64,000 bases of DNA from Acetobacter farinalis (GCF_026240015.1 NZ_JAPIUX010000011.1:1-64000); one strand, 5' to 3'. Numbered from the stretch's first letter, positions 26,901 through 36,480 are shown. Numbers and translations: made by a program. Notes: a model not told the origin generated them from the sequence alone.

Positions 26901-28541
26901 ATGCTCCAGATCGACAGCCTCGTGTTCAACGCATGGGGACGCCAGTTTTTCAATCGTGCCAGCGTCAGCCTGCCCACCCCCTCCAAGGTCTCTCTCGTGG
27001 GGCGGAACGGGGTTGGCAAATCCACACTGTTCAAGCTGATCAAAGGCGAGTTGCAGCCGGATTCCGGTGAAATTTCCATTCCCAAATCCGCCCGCATTGC
27101 CGCGGTGGATCAGGAACACCCCGCCACCGCCATCAGCCTGATTGACACCATTCTGGCGGCCGATACGGAACGCGCCACCCTGATGGCCGAGCTGGAAACA
27201 GCCGAGCCGGAACGGATGGGCGATATCTGGATGCGGCTGATTGAAATTGATGCCGACAGCGCTCCGTCCCGCGCAGCGGAAATCCTGAACGGTCTTGGTT
27301 TCTCCACCGCGGATCTGGACCGCCCGATGGCCGAATTCTCCGGTGGCTGGCGGATGCGCGTGGCGCTGGCCGCCGCCCTGTTCTCCGAGCCCGACCTGCT
27401 GCTGCTGGACGAACCGACCAACTATCTGGACCTTGAAGGCGCGCTCTGGCTGGAAGCCCGGCTGGAACGCTACCCGCATTCGGCCCTGATTATCAGCCAT
27501 GACCGCGAACTGCTGAACAACTCGGTAGATTTCACGCTGCATGTCACGGAAGGCAAGCTGGAACTCTATACCGGCGGGTATGATTCCTTCGAGCGCCAGC
27601 GGGCTGAGAAAATCCGCCTGCAAAACGCCACCCGCGCCAAGCAGGAAGCCGAGCGCGCGCATCTGCAATCCTTTGTGGACCGGTTCAAGGCCTCCGCCGC
27701 CAAGGCCGCGCAGGCCCAGAGCCGCGTGAAGCGGTTGGCCAAGCTGACACCCATTGAAACCACCATCGAGGCACAGGTTTCCCCCTTCATCCTGCCTTCC
27801 CCGCCGCGCCCGCTGGCCCCGCCCCTGCTGCGGCTGGAAAATGTGGAAGTGGGCTACGGGGATGACCCGGCCATTCTGAAAGATCTCGACCTGCGGCTGG
27901 ATGTGGATGACCGTATCGGCCTGCTGGGCGTGAACGGGGCCGGGAAATCCACCTTCGCCAAGCTGGTGGCGGGCGCTCTTCAGGCGCGGGAGGGGCGCGT
28001 TTCCCGCTCCTCCCGCATGGAAGTGGGCTGGTTCCACCAGCATCAGATTGAAGCCTTGGACCCGCAGCAGACCCCGCTGGACATCATGCGCGAAGCCCGG
28101 CCAACGGATAGTGACCAGTCTCACCGCTCCCGGCTGGCGCAGTTCGGCATCCATTTTGAAAAGCAGGGCACCAAGGTGGAGGCTCTCTCCGGTGGGGAAC
28201 GCGCCCGCCTGCTGCTGAACATGGTGGCCATGTCCGCCCCGCATCTGCTGATTCTGGACGAACCGACCAACCATCTGGATATCGACAGCCGCCGCGCCCT
28301 GCTGGATGCGCTGAATGAGTATGAAGGCGCGGTGCTGCTGATCACGCATGACCGCTCCCTGATGGAACTGGTGGCGGACCGCCTGTGGCTGGCAGCGGAC
28401 AACACCATTGTGCCGTTTGATGGCGATATGGATGATTACGCCCGCTTCGTGATCGAACGTGCGCGGGGCGGCACGGCTGCCCCCTCCCAGCGTGCGGCCA
28501 AAGAAAAGCGGAAGAAGAAAGAGAAAGCGCAGAAATCCTGA
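26901..28541 (+). CDS. ABC-F family ATPase (Uup/EttA group)
   Basis: 546 residues with two ATPase domains and no membrane part. First Walker A GRNGVGKST, signature FSGGWRMRVAL, Walker B LLLLDEPTNYLD; second Walker A GVNGAGKST, signature LSGGERARLLL, Walker B LLILDEPTNHLD. The interdomain linker (about 235-300) is charged and helical (TRAKQEAERAHLQSFVDRF), as in ribosome-acting ABC-F proteins. The C-terminus is a short Lys-rich tail. It probably acts on ribosomes or, like Uup, in assembly and genome stability. A strong hairpin overlaps its leader. Confidence 0.9.
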   Translation: MLQIDSLVFNAWGRQFFNRASVSLPTPSKVSLVGRNGVGKSTLFKLIKGELQPDSGEISIPKSARIAAVDQEHPATAISLIDTILAADTERATLMAELETAEPERMGDIWMRLIEIDADSAPSRAAEILNGLGFSTADLDRPMAEFSGGWRMRVALAAALFSEPDLLLLDEPTNYLDLEGALWLEARLERYPHSALIISHDRELLNNSVDFTLHVTEGKLELYTGGYDSFERQRAEKIRLQNATRAKQEAERAHLQSFVDRFKASAAKAAQAQSRVKRLAKLTPIETTIEAQVSPFILPSPPRPLAPPLLRLENVEVGYGDDPAILKDLDLRLDVDDRIGLLGVNGAGKSTFAKLVAGALQAREGRVSRSSRMEVGWFHQHQIEALDPQQTPLDIMREARPTDSDQSHRSRLAQFGIHFEKQGTKVEALSGGERARLLLNMVAMSAPHLLILDEPTNHLDIDSRRALLDALNEYEGAVLLITHDRSLMELVADRLWLAADNTIVPFDGDMDDYARFVIERARGGTAAPSQRAAKEKRKKKEKAQKS

Positions 28542-28586
28542 ACAGGGCAGCCGGAAGGCCCAAATGCAGAGCCGGAAAGACGCCTG

Positions 28587-29009
28587 ATGCGGATAGCCAT
28601 CACCCCCAGCCTCTCGCTGGATGACGCGGAACTCTCCTTTACCTACATTCTGGCCTCCGGCCCCGGCGGCCAGAATGTGAACAAGGTGGCCACCGCCGCA
28701 CAGTTACGGTTTGATGCCGCCGGGTCTCCCTCCCTGCCGGACCGGGTGCGCACACGCGTGCTGGAACTGGCGGGCAGCCGCGCCACGCGGGAGGGGGTGA
28801 TTGTCATCACCGCCCGCAACTACCGCACCCAGCAGCAGAACCGGGAGGACGCCACGCAACGTCTGGTGGAACTCCTCCGGCAGGCCGCCCACAGGCAGGC
28901 TTACCGCGTACCCACCCGCCCCGGCCGCGCCGCCCGCCAGCGGCGGCTGGATGGCAAGGCGCACCGCGCAGGCATCAAGCAGGGCCGCAGCAAGCAGTTT
29001 GACAGTTAA
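28587..29009 (+). CDS. arfB: Alternative ribosome-rescue peptidyl-tRNA hydrolase
   Basis: 140 residues, length of ArfB/YaeJ. GPGGQNVNKV (Gly27, Gly28, Gln29) is the catalytic GGQ of class I release factors, and the C-terminus is strongly basic (VPTRPGRAARQRRLDGKAHR, then KQGRSKQ), the tail that enters the empty mRNA channel. It should free peptides from ribosomes stalled without a stop codon. It follows the ABC-F gene by 45 bases on the same strand, so two ribosome-related genes may be co-expressed. Confidence 0.93.
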   Translation: MRIAITPSLSLDDAELSFTYILASGPGGQNVNKVATAAQLRFDAAGSPSLPDRVRTRVLELAGSRATREGVIVITARNYRTQQQNREDATQRLVELLRQAAHRQAYRVPTRPGRAARQRRLDGKAHRAGIKQGRSKQFDS

Positions 29010-29106
29010 CCGCCGCCTATCCCAGACGTGAAGCCGCACCCTCTTTTACCCACGCGCGGAATGGGGTTTCATGCGCCTTTAAGGTTTTCCCTGCGTGAGG
29101 CGCATC

Positions 29107-30138
29107 ATGACAGCTTCCCTCTCTCCCACCTCCGGCAGCATGACGGCCCTCTGCTTTACAGAACCGGGTAGCCCGGATGTGCTGCACTGTGAGAGCCTGC
29201 CCATCCCGCAACCGGGGCGAGGAGAAGTGCTGGTGCGCGTGCTGGCGGCGGGCGTAAACCGGCCGGACCTGATGCAGCGCGCCGGGCTTTACCCGCCCCC
29301 GCCAGGAGCCAACCCGCGCCTTGGGCTGGAAATTGCCGGAGAGGTTGTGGCCTGTGGGGCTCCGCTTGAGGGCGTCCGCATGCCAGAACCCGGCAGCAGG
29401 GTTTGCGCACTGACCAACGGCGGTGGCTATGCGGAGTATTGTCTTGCTCCCGCCGGGCAGTGCCTGCCATGGCCGGAAGGGTTTGATGCCGTGCAGGCCG
29501 CCGCCCTGCCGGAAACATTTTTTACTGTCTGGTCCAACCTCTTCATGCCCAAGCCGGTGGCTGCTGGAGAGCGGGTGCTCATCCACGGGGGGAGCAGCGG
29601 GATCGGCATCACCGCCATCCAGCTTGTACGCGCGTTTGGTGGCATTCCGTATGTCACGGCGGGGAGTGCTGAGAAATGCGCGCTCTGTGAAAAGCTTGGG
29701 GCCATTGCCATCAATTACCGGGAAGAGGATTTCGCCACCCGCCTGCGTGAACTGACGGACAACACCGGCGTAAACCTTATTCTGGATATGATTGGCGGCG
29801 CGTATTTTGACCGCAACCTCAAAAGCCTGAGCGTGGGCGGGCGGCTGGTGATTATTGCCCTCCAGGGCGGCGCCAAGGCAGAGCAGGCCGATCTGGCACG
29901 CATTATGACACGCCGGCTGGTGGTGACAGGCAGCACCCTCCGCCCGCAGGACAGCGCCGCCAAGGCGCTCATCGCCCGCCAACTGTATGAGCAGGTCTGG
30001 CCCCTGCTTTCCAGCGGTGCCATCAGTCCGCTGATTGATGCCATCCTGCCCTTCTCCGCCGCCGCGCAGGCCCACCGGATGATGGAAGATGGCACGCATC
30101 TGGGCCGGATTATTCTGGTGCCCGACGCAAAAGCCTGA
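29107..30138 (+). CDS. NAD(P)H-quinone oxidoreductase, zinc-free MDR (PIG3-like)
   Basis: About 343 residues. The N-terminal GroES-like domain has RVLAAGVNRPDLMQRAGLYPPPPGA, and the nucleotide fold follows from about 140 with HGGSSGIGITAIQL. The structural and catalytic Zn ligands of alcohol dehydrogenases are absent, which places it with quinone reductases of the PIG3/TP53I3 group. It likely reduces quinones with NAD(P)H. ATG at 29107 has GAGG six bases upstream; a GTG at 29095 is the alternative. Confidence 0.9.
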   Translation: MTASLSPTSGSMTALCFTEPGSPDVLHCESLPIPQPGRGEVLVRVLAAGVNRPDLMQRAGLYPPPPGANPRLGLEIAGEVVACGAPLEGVRMPEPGSRVCALTNGGGYAEYCLAPAGQCLPWPEGFDAVQAAALPETFFTVWSNLFMPKPVAAGERVLIHGGSSGIGITAIQLVRAFGGIPYVTAGSAEKCALCEKLGAIAINYREEDFATRLRELTDNTGVNLILDMIGGAYFDRNLKSLSVGGRLVIIALQGGAKAEQADLARIMTRRLVVTGSTLRPQDSAAKALIARQLYEQVWPLLSSGAISPLIDAILPFSAAAQAHRMMEDGTHLGRIILVPDAKA

Positions 30139-30308
30139 GGCCTTTTCACCCCGCGGCTGATGGGGGGAGGGTGCCATGCCCACATCCCCATTCCCCTGAG
30201 GGATCCTTTTTCGCTAAAAGAACAGATGTGTTGCCGCCTGCCCGGCCTTTACGGAGTCCGGAGGGGGATGTTTCAATCTCGCACCCTGTTTGAAAAGCTC
30301 CGTTCTTT

Positions 30309-30992
30309 ATGGCCCCATCTCTTTCTCTGGCGGACAGGCTTGCTGATGTCCGAACCCGTATGGACAGTGCGGCACGCGCCGCCGGGCGGGACCCTGCGTC
30401 CGTCACGCTGGTTGCTGTCTCCAAGTTTCATCCCGCCAGCAGCGTGCAGGAGGCCATAGCCGCGGGCCAGACCGTGTTCGGCGAAAACCGCGTTCAGGAA
30501 GCCGCCGCCAAATTCCCGCCCCTGCGGGCACAGAACCCGGACCTGCGCCTGCATCTGATAGGCGGCTTGCAGACAAACAAGGCAAAAGACGCCGTACGCA
30601 TCGCGGACATGATTGAAAGTCTGGACCGCCCTGCCCTGGCCGATGCGCTCGCCCACGCGGCAGAAAGCCTCGGGCGGATGCCGGACCTTCTGATTGAGGT
30701 GAACACGGGGGATGAGCCCCAGAAATTCGGTGTCCCCAAGGAAGAGGCCGACAGCTTTATCCGCCTCTGCCGCCAGCGGTTTGGCGGCAGTCTGCGCGGG
30801 CTGATGTGCATCCCCCCGGCGGCAGAGGACCCCACACCGCATTTCCGGCTGCTGCGCAGCATGGCGGAAACACACGGGCTGCCGGTGCTCTCCATGGGCA
30901 TGTCCGCCGATTATCCTGTGGCCATTGCCGAAGGGGCCACACTGGTGCGCGTGGGCACAGCCATTTTTGGCCCCCGGCCTGCACTGGCGTGA
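30309..30992 (+). CDS. YggS family pyridoxal-phosphate homeostasis protein
   Basis: 227 residues, alanine-racemase-like barrel without the second domain. VTLVAVSKFHP holds the PLP Lys (Lys39), followed by FGENRVQEAAAKF, LHLIGGLQTNKAK, LIEVNTGDEPQKFGV and LSMGMSADYPVAIAEGATLVRVGTAIFG. The family carries PLP and balances B6 vitamers and amino-acid pools rather than doing a known reaction. HLIGGLQTNK differs slightly from the common HxIGxLQxNK but is conservative. Alone between the quinone reductase and kup. Confidence 0.94.
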   Translation: MAPSLSLADRLADVRTRMDSAARAAGRDPASVTLVAVSKFHPASSVQEAIAAGQTVFGENRVQEAAAKFPPLRAQNPDLRLHLIGGLQTNKAKDAVRIADMIESLDRPALADALAHAAESLGRMPDLLIEVNTGDEPQKFGVPKEEADSFIRLCRQRFGGSLRGLMCIPPAAEDPTPHFRLLRSMAETHGLPVLSMGMSADYPVAIAEGATLVRVGTAIFGPRPALA

Positions 30993-31010
30993 TGGCTGAT
31001 GCCTGATGAC

Positions 31011-31040
31011 TTGCCTTTCCCCTGCTTCAGACCCTATGCA
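31011..31040 (+). promoter_or_regulatory. Possible sigma70-type promoter of kup
   Basis: TTGCCT (31011-31016) and TATGCA (31035-31040) are 18 bases apart and lie about 50 bases ahead of the kup ATG. The match to consensus is moderate. Confidence 0.35.
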
Positions 31041-31087
31041 GACGCCGGGACCCGTTTTCCCACGAGCGACGTGGAGCCAGAACTGAC

Positions 31088-33085
31088 ATGACAGACCCCC
31101 TCAATATTTCCGGAGCAGACCCGCAGTCTGGCACCATCCCCCCTACCGCAGCACATACGGCCCCTCCTCAAACCGAAAAGATGCAGTTTGCGGAATTTGA
31201 TGCTGACCAGCCACAACACGCAGCCGCTCCTGTCGGTTTTGCGGCGCTGCTGGGCGTGCTGGGTGTCGTGTATGGGGATATCGGGACCAGCCCGCTTTAT
31301 GCGTTCCGCTCCACGGTGGAGGTTATTTCCGGGCACCACAGCGTGGCGGCGTGGGAAATCATGGGGGTCGCCAGCCTTATTTTCTGGACTCTCATCCTCA
31401 CCGTCACGGTCAAATATGTCCTGCTGATCATGCGGGCCGACCATAATGGTGAGGGCGGCATTCTCGCCATCATGTCCCTCGCCCAGCGTATGGCCACCAC
31501 CCCAAAAGCCCGATGGATGCTGGGCCTGGTCGGCATTGTCGGGGCCTGCCTGTTCTTTGGTGATGGCATCATTACTCCGGCCATCTCCGTGCTCTCCGCC
31601 ATCGAAGGGGTGGAAGTCAGCATCCCCGCCGCGCATGATTTCGTGATTCCCGTCGCCATTCTCGTCATTATCAGCCTGTTCAGCGTGCAATGGATCGGCA
31701 CCGGCAGGGTCGGGTCCATTTTCGGCCCGGTCATGCTGCTCTGGTTCGGCACGCTGGGCGCGCTGGGTGTTCTGCAAATCCTGCATCACCCCGCAATCCT
31801 GATGGCGCTTTCCCCCACCTATGCGCTGGAATTCGTGTTCTACCACGGCAAGCTTTCCTTTCTGGCCCTTGGCTCCGTGGTGCTGTGTGTGACCGGGGCA
31901 GAGGCGCTGTATGCGGATATGGGGCATTTCGGCCGCGCGCCCATTTGCTACGCGTGGCTGTTCTTTGTGCTGCCCATGCTGGTGCTGAACTATTTCGGGC
32001 AGGCCGCTCTGGTCATTGCGGACCCGAAAGCTCTTGCAAACCCGTTCTTCCTGATGTGCCCACACTGGATGCAGGGGCCGATGGTGATCCTCTCCACCAT
32101 GGCCACCGTGATTGCCAGCCAGGCCGGAATTTCAGGCGGTTTCTCCATCTGCCGCCAGCTCATCCAGCTTGGCTACATGCCGCGCCTGCGCATTACCCAC
32201 ACCAATGCGGAAGAGGAAGGGCAGATCTACCTGCCCGACTTCAACCGTTTTCTGGCCGTGGGAGCCGTGCTGCTGGTGGTCGCTTTCCGCAGTTCCGATG
32301 CCTTGGCCTCCGCCTACGGCATTGCGGTAACAGGCACATTCATCTGCACCTCCATTCTGGCCATTGTGGTGTTCCGCAAGCACTTCCACTGGTCTGCGTG
32401 GCATGTGGGCCTCGTGTTCGGAAGCTTTCTGGCGCTGGATGCCATCTTCTTTGCAGCCAACGCCCTGAAAATTCCGGATGGCGGCTGGGTGCCGGTCCTG
32501 TTGGGCTGCGTGCTGACCCTGATGATGACAACATGGAAGAAGGGTCGTGGCCTGATTCTGGCCCGCCAGCGGCAGGACAGCCTGCCGATGGGGTCTTTCA
32601 TCGCCCGCCTGCCGCAGTCCCGCATCATCCGCGTACCGGGCATGGCTGTGTTCATGACAGGCACACCGGACTTCGTGCCGCCCTGCCTGCTGCATAACCT
32701 CCGCCACAACAAGATCCTGCATGACCACATCCTGTTTGTAACCGTGCAGAACCTTGACCAGCCGGAAGCTGACCGCGGCCACCGTGTGGCTGTGGAAGAA
32801 CTGGCCCCCAATATCTACCGTGTCATCCTGCGGTACGGCTTTATGGAAATGCCCAATATCCCCCGCGCACTGGAAGACCTGAAATCCAACGGGGTGGATT
32901 TTGACTCCCTTCAGGCCTCCTACTTCACATCCCGTGAGCTCATCACCCGCTCTTCCGTGCCGCGCATCTCGCACTGGCGGATGTCCCTGTTCCTGTTCAT
33001 GGCCCGGAACTCTACCTCCAGCATGGAATTCTTCCGCATTCCGCCAGACCGCGTGGTGCAGCTTGGCGTGAAGGTGGCTATCTGA
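31088..33085 (+). CDS. kup: Kup-type low-affinity potassium transporter
   Basis: 665 residues. About twelve membrane helices follow a 45-residue soluble N-terminus; GVLGVVYGDIGTSPLYAF at the first helix and GEGGILAIMSLAQR are Kup/HAK signatures, and GDGIITPAISVLSAIEG is also conserved. The C-terminal 200 residues are soluble. It takes up K+ with protons, useful at low pH. hemW begins six bases after its stop, so they are probably co-transcribed although unrelated in function. Confidence 0.95.
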   Translation: MTDPLNISGADPQSGTIPPTAAHTAPPQTEKMQFAEFDADQPQHAAAPVGFAALLGVLGVVYGDIGTSPLYAFRSTVEVISGHHSVAAWEIMGVASLIFWTLILTVTVKYVLLIMRADHNGEGGILAIMSLAQRMATTPKARWMLGLVGIVGACLFFGDGIITPAISVLSAIEGVEVSIPAAHDFVIPVAILVIISLFSVQWIGTGRVGSIFGPVMLLWFGTLGALGVLQILHHPAILMALSPTYALEFVFYHGKLSFLALGSVVLCVTGAEALYADMGHFGRAPICYAWLFFVLPMLVLNYFGQAALVIADPKALANPFFLMCPHWMQGPMVILSTMATVIASQAGISGGFSICRQLIQLGYMPRLRITHTNAEEEGQIYLPDFNRFLAVGAVLLVVAFRSSDALASAYGIAVTGTFICTSILAIVVFRKHFHWSAWHVGLVFGSFLALDAIFFAANALKIPDGGWVPVLLGCVLTLMMTTWKKGRGLILARQRQDSLPMGSFIARLPQSRIIRVPGMAVFMTGTPDFVPPCLLHNLRHNKILHDHILFVTVQNLDQPEADRGHRVAVEELAPNIYRVILRYGFMEMPNIPRALEDLKSNGVDFDSLQASYFTSRELITRSSVPRISHWRMSLFLFMARNSTSSMEFFRIPPDRVVQLGVKVAI

Positions 33086-33090
33086 CCGAC

Positions 33091-34248
33091 GTGCGCGAAA
33101 CCGAGCCTCTCGCGCTCTACATCCACTGGCCGTTCTGTCTGGCCAAATGCCCGTACTGTGATTTCAATTCGCATGTACGGGAACGGATGCCTGAAGCCCG
33201 CTTTGCCGCCGCCCTGCGCACGGAACTGGCGCACGATGCCGCACGGCTGGGCCGCCGGAAGCTGGGGTCCATCTTCTTCGGGGGCGGCACCCCTTCCCTC
33301 ATGGCTCCTGAAAGTGTGGCCGCCCTGATTGCGGATGCCACAACCCTGTTCGAGCCATTACCGGACCTTGAAATCACGCTGGAAGCCAACCCCACCAGCG
33401 TAGAGGCTGGCCGCCTGAGCGCCTTCCGGCAGGCGGGTGTGAACCGGGTTTCTCTGGGTATTCAGGCGCTGGATGATGCCGCACTGGCTTTTCTGGGGCG
33501 CGAACATTCGGCACGGCAGGCGCTGGCGGCTCTGGAAACCGCCCGCGCCCTGTTTCCCCGTATCACGTTTGACCTGATTTACGCCCGCCCCGGCCAGACA
33601 CTGGCAGACTGGCAGGCGGAGCTGGATACCGCGCTGAGTCTGGTGGCGGACCATGTCTCGCTCTATCAGCTTACCATCGAACCCGGCACGAAATTTGAAG
33701 CCCTTTACCGCACCGGTGCCTTCACCCTGCCGGATGAAGATGCCGCGGCCACACTGTATCAGGAAACCGCCACTGTTACGGCGCGGCACGGGCTGGCAGA
33801 TTATGAAGTCTCCAACTACGCCCGCCCCGGCAGCGAAAGCCGCCATAACCTGACCTACTGGCGCTACGGCGATTATCTGGGCCTTGGCCCCGGCGCGCAT
33901 GGGCGCATCACTCAGGGCGAAAACCTGTTTGCCACCCGCCGCCATCGCGCACCGGAACCGTGGGCGGATCTGGTGGAACGCACCGGCACAGGCCAGACAT
34001 CACAGGAGGCGCTGGACCCGACCGACCGTGCACGGGAAATGCTGCTGATGGGCCTACGCGTGACAGAAGGCGTGAACACCTCCCGCTTTACCGCCCGCAC
34101 CGGCCTAGAGCTGCACGAGGCACTGGACCCCGTGATTCTGAACGCCGCCCTTGAAGAAGGGTATCTGGAGCAAAGTGCTCAAACCCTGCGCACCACCCCG
34201 GAAGGCCGCCTGCGGCTGGAAGCCCTGCTGGGCGCACTGGTGCTGTAA
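33091..34248 (+). CDS. hemW: HemW-type radical SAM heme chaperone
   Basis: 385 residues. IHWPFCLAKCPYCDF gives the radical SAM cluster ligands Cys16, Cys20, Cys23, and FFGGGTPSLM is the SAM-binding glycine motif. The extra Cys of true HemN (CxxxCxxCxC) is lacking and the chain is shorter, so HemW, a heme transfer protein for respiratory enzymes, fits better than coproporphyrinogen oxidase. A GTG at 33091 is used, with AAGGTGG upstream inside the end of kup. The C-terminal HemN_C domain (about 305-380) is present. Confidence 0.92.
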   Translation: MRETEPLALYIHWPFCLAKCPYCDFNSHVRERMPEARFAAALRTELAHDAARLGRRKLGSIFFGGGTPSLMAPESVAALIADATTLFEPLPDLEITLEANPTSVEAGRLSAFRQAGVNRVSLGIQALDDAALAFLGREHSARQALAALETARALFPRITFDLIYARPGQTLADWQAELDTALSLVADHVSLYQLTIEPGTKFEALYRTGAFTLPDEDAAATLYQETATVTARHGLADYEVSNYARPGSESRHNLTYWRYGDYLGLGPGAHGRITQGENLFATRRHRAPEPWADLVERTGTGQTSQEALDPTDRAREMLLMGLRVTEGVNTSRFTARTGLELHEALDPVILNAALEEGYLEQSAQTLRTTPEGRLRLEALLGALVL

Positions 34249-34389
34249 ACTCCCCCCGACACAAAGCGCTCAAAACGCCACGCCATAGCGCGCGGCAACC
34301 AGACTGCTGAACTGCCTCTAGGCGTGGGGCTGCCTGTTCGTATAGGCTTGGGGCTTCTGTTTCATCCTCTCTGCCAGCCGAGGTTTTTC

Positions 34390-35502
34390 ATGCGCCCGCG
34401 CTCCCTGCCCCGCCGTCCTTTCCTGCGGCTGACCACCGCCCTTGCCGCAACACTGGCCGTGCTGTGCGCCACGCCCCCGGTGCGGGCACAGGACAAAGCC
34501 GAGACACCGGAACTGGTGATTGAAGACAACGATTTTCTTGGGCCCGGCGGTTCGGATATCCAGTCCACCATCCCGCTTCTGGCCAACCCGCACATCAAGG
34601 TGCTGGGCTTTACCGTCAGCACTGGCGATGACTGGGAAAATGCTGAATCCGCCCACCTGCGCCGCTTTCTCGAAATCGCCCATCGGGAGGATATCCCGGT
34701 GGCGGATGGCGCTGTCTATCCACTGATCAACTCCGTTGCTCTCATGCGCCTGCATGAGCAGCAATACGGCACCATTCCGTGGAAAGGCGCATGGGGTGGG
34801 CTGGGCTCCATGGCCAATGTGCCCTCCACCCAGCCACCGCTGCCAAAACTTGCGGAAGGCACGCCCAAAACACCGGCCATTGCGGAACCAGCCGCCCTGT
34901 TCCTGATCCGCATGGTGCATGCGCACCCGCATCAGGTTACCATTTTTGAAGCTGGGCCTATGACCAATCTGGCACTGGCCATCCGCCTGGACCCCACCTT
35001 TGCCGCCACGGCCAAACAGCTTGTTTTCATGGGTGGTCTGATTGACACCAACATGATGTCCATCATCGGCAATGCGGATTTTGCCTCTGACTTCAACATG
35101 ATTTTTGATCCTGAAGCCGCCCATATCACGCTGACAGCCCCGTGGCCCGCCATTACCGTTGTGGGCAATCTCTCCAATGACATCATGATGACCAAGCCCT
35201 ACATGGCACGCATTGCCAACAAGGCGACGCCTGTCACCCGCTATATGAGCCAGTATATGGCACCATTGCCCCTGTGGGATGAAATGGCCGCCGCCATTGC
35301 GGCTGACCCGTCACTGGTGCAGCAGTCTGTCAAAGCTTATATGGATGTGGAAACCACTAAAGGCTTCAGCTACGGCCACGCCCATGTCTGGCCCAAGGAC
35401 CTGGTCCCTGTTGGCATGGGTGTGCGGGAAGTCACCCTGGTGCAGAAAATCGACACCACAAAGTTTCTGGAAAATTTCGTTAAGCAGGCACAGGGATTGT
35501 AA
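34390..35502 (+). CDS. Exported nucleoside hydrolase-like protein
   Basis: 370 residues. The N-terminus has RRPFLRL followed by a hydrophobic stretch ending VRAQD, a twin-arginine export signal. The body is an inosine-uridine hydrolase fold: EDNDFLGPGGSDIQS replaces the usual DxDxxxDD motif, keeping Asn-Asp and the later Asp, then VFMGGLIDTNMM, ADFASDFNMIFDPEAA and VGNLSNDIMMT. The calcium site may thus be altered; such variants form a known exported subgroup. It could release free bases from nucleosides in the periplasm. ATG at 34390 follows GAGG; no partner genes nearby. Confidence 0.85.
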   Translation: MRPRSLPRRPFLRLTTALAATLAVLCATPPVRAQDKAETPELVIEDNDFLGPGGSDIQSTIPLLANPHIKVLGFTVSTGDDWENAESAHLRRFLEIAHREDIPVADGAVYPLINSVALMRLHEQQYGTIPWKGAWGGLGSMANVPSTQPPLPKLAEGTPKTPAIAEPAALFLIRMVHAHPHQVTIFEAGPMTNLALAIRLDPTFAATAKQLVFMGGLIDTNMMSIIGNADFASDFNMIFDPEAAHITLTAPWPAITVVGNLSNDIMMTKPYMARIANKATPVTRYMSQYMAPLPLWDEMAAAIAADPSLVQQSVKAYMDVETTKGFSYGHAHVWPKDLVPVGMGVREVTLVQKIDTTKFLENFVKQAQGL

Positions 35503-35510
35503 AACGGATT

Positions 35511-35538
35511 GCTCTTCAGGCGGCCAGTCCTGAAGAGC
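35511..35538. terminator. Terminator-like hairpin between convergent genes
   Basis: GCTCTTCAGG (35511-35520) and CCTGAAGAGC (35529-35538) form a perfect 10-bp stem with an 8-base loop just after the nucleoside hydrolase stop (35502) and before the end of the minus-strand lipoprotein gene (35572). Short T-rich stretches follow in both directions. Confidence 0.65.
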
Positions 35539-35571
35539 GTTCCCTTTCCAACGTGGAGACCTGTAAGCCGC

Positions 35572-35817
35572 TCAGGGTTGCAGTGTTCCGCTCCAGCACT
35601 CCACAGGCGTACCCATAATCACGAGGCATTTCTGACCGTTTGGATACGTAACTATCAGATGATGGTGCGTTTGCGTGACATCCTGCAGATACGATGAGAC
35701 ATCATGACCGGACGTACGAGAAACAGTTGCCTGCGCTTTTGGGGACGTTCCTGTACAAGAGATCAGCAAGTCGGCAAGAGGCATAGAAACTAGCAGAATG
35801 GTCTTGAATGCCTTCAT
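35572..35817 (-). CDS. Small putative lipoprotein
   Basis: 81 residues, family not recognised. The N-terminus is a type II signal: MKAFKTILLVSMPLADLL then ISC, with Cys21 as the lipidation site. The mature part of about 60 residues has HHHLIVTYPNGQKCLVIMG and a second Cys pair near the end (QKC, VEC), perhaps a disulfide. AAGGAAG lies about ten bases before the ATG. The lipobox, ribosome site and adjoining hairpin together support a real gene. Confidence 0.7.
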   Translation of the reverse strand: MKAFKTILLVSMPLADLLISCTGTSPKAQATVSRTSGHDVSSYLQDVTQTHHHLIVTYPNGQKCLVIMGTPVECWSGTLQP

Positions 35818-35931
35818 GTGAACAGTCTTCCTTCTCTGCCCGCCATCAAGACTGCTGGATCCATTCATTCACTTCCTGAAATTTTCCAGCGTCAGTCCAT
35901 TCAATCCGGCTTCAAACCATAAGGGGTCACA

Positions 35932-36372
35932 ATGTCACCTTCTGCTCTCAACCTCATCAAACTGGTTGTCGGTGTCAGTTCGGTTGAAGAGCTGGCGGCC
36001 CGGCAGAAAGACCCGCACAACACACGCCCGCACCCTGACCACAAAGTCCGGCTGCCGGTTGTGCACACCCGGACTTTTCCCCGCCAGAGCGAGGAAATCC
36101 TGAAGGGTGGCTCTTTATACCGCGTCATCAGCGGTCTTATTCAGTGCCGCCAGACTGTGCTGGACCTGCAAACCGAAACCCGAGCAGATGGCACACAGGG
36201 CACGCTTATCCTGCTCTCCCCCGAAATTATCCGGGTTGAACCCCGCGCCATGCGCCCCTTTCAGGGATGGCGCTACCTGAAAGGCAGTGATGCGCCGCTG
36301 GATCTTTCCGGTTCCGGTCTTTCTGAGCTACCCCCACTTTTGCAAAAGGAACTGACTTTGCTGGGGTTATGA
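35932..36372 (+). CDS. DUF1489 family protein
   Basis: 146 residues. LIKLVVGVSSVEELAARQ at the start, HTRTFPRQSEEIL GGSLYRVISG in the middle and FQGWRYLKGSDAPLDL near the end match DUF1489, a cytosolic family of alphaproteobacteria with no assigned function. Length is normal for the family. AAGGGG lies about six bases before the ATG. A good terminator follows about 110 bases after the stop. Confidence 0.88.
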   Translation: MSPSALNLIKLVVGVSSVEELAARQKDPHNTRPHPDHKVRLPVVHTRTFPRQSEEILKGGSLYRVISGLIQCRQTVLDLQTETRADGTQGTLILLSPEIIRVEPRAMRPFQGWRYLKGSDAPLDLSGSGLSELPPLLQKELTLLGL

Positions 36373-36480
36373 AAACCATACCCGCACCCCCTCAGCATGT
36401 CACAATGCCGGCTTAAAGCTCCCAGTCCGGTTCACAAAGCTTCAGAGCGCGCCTTGCCACACATCAGATAGGCACAAAGA

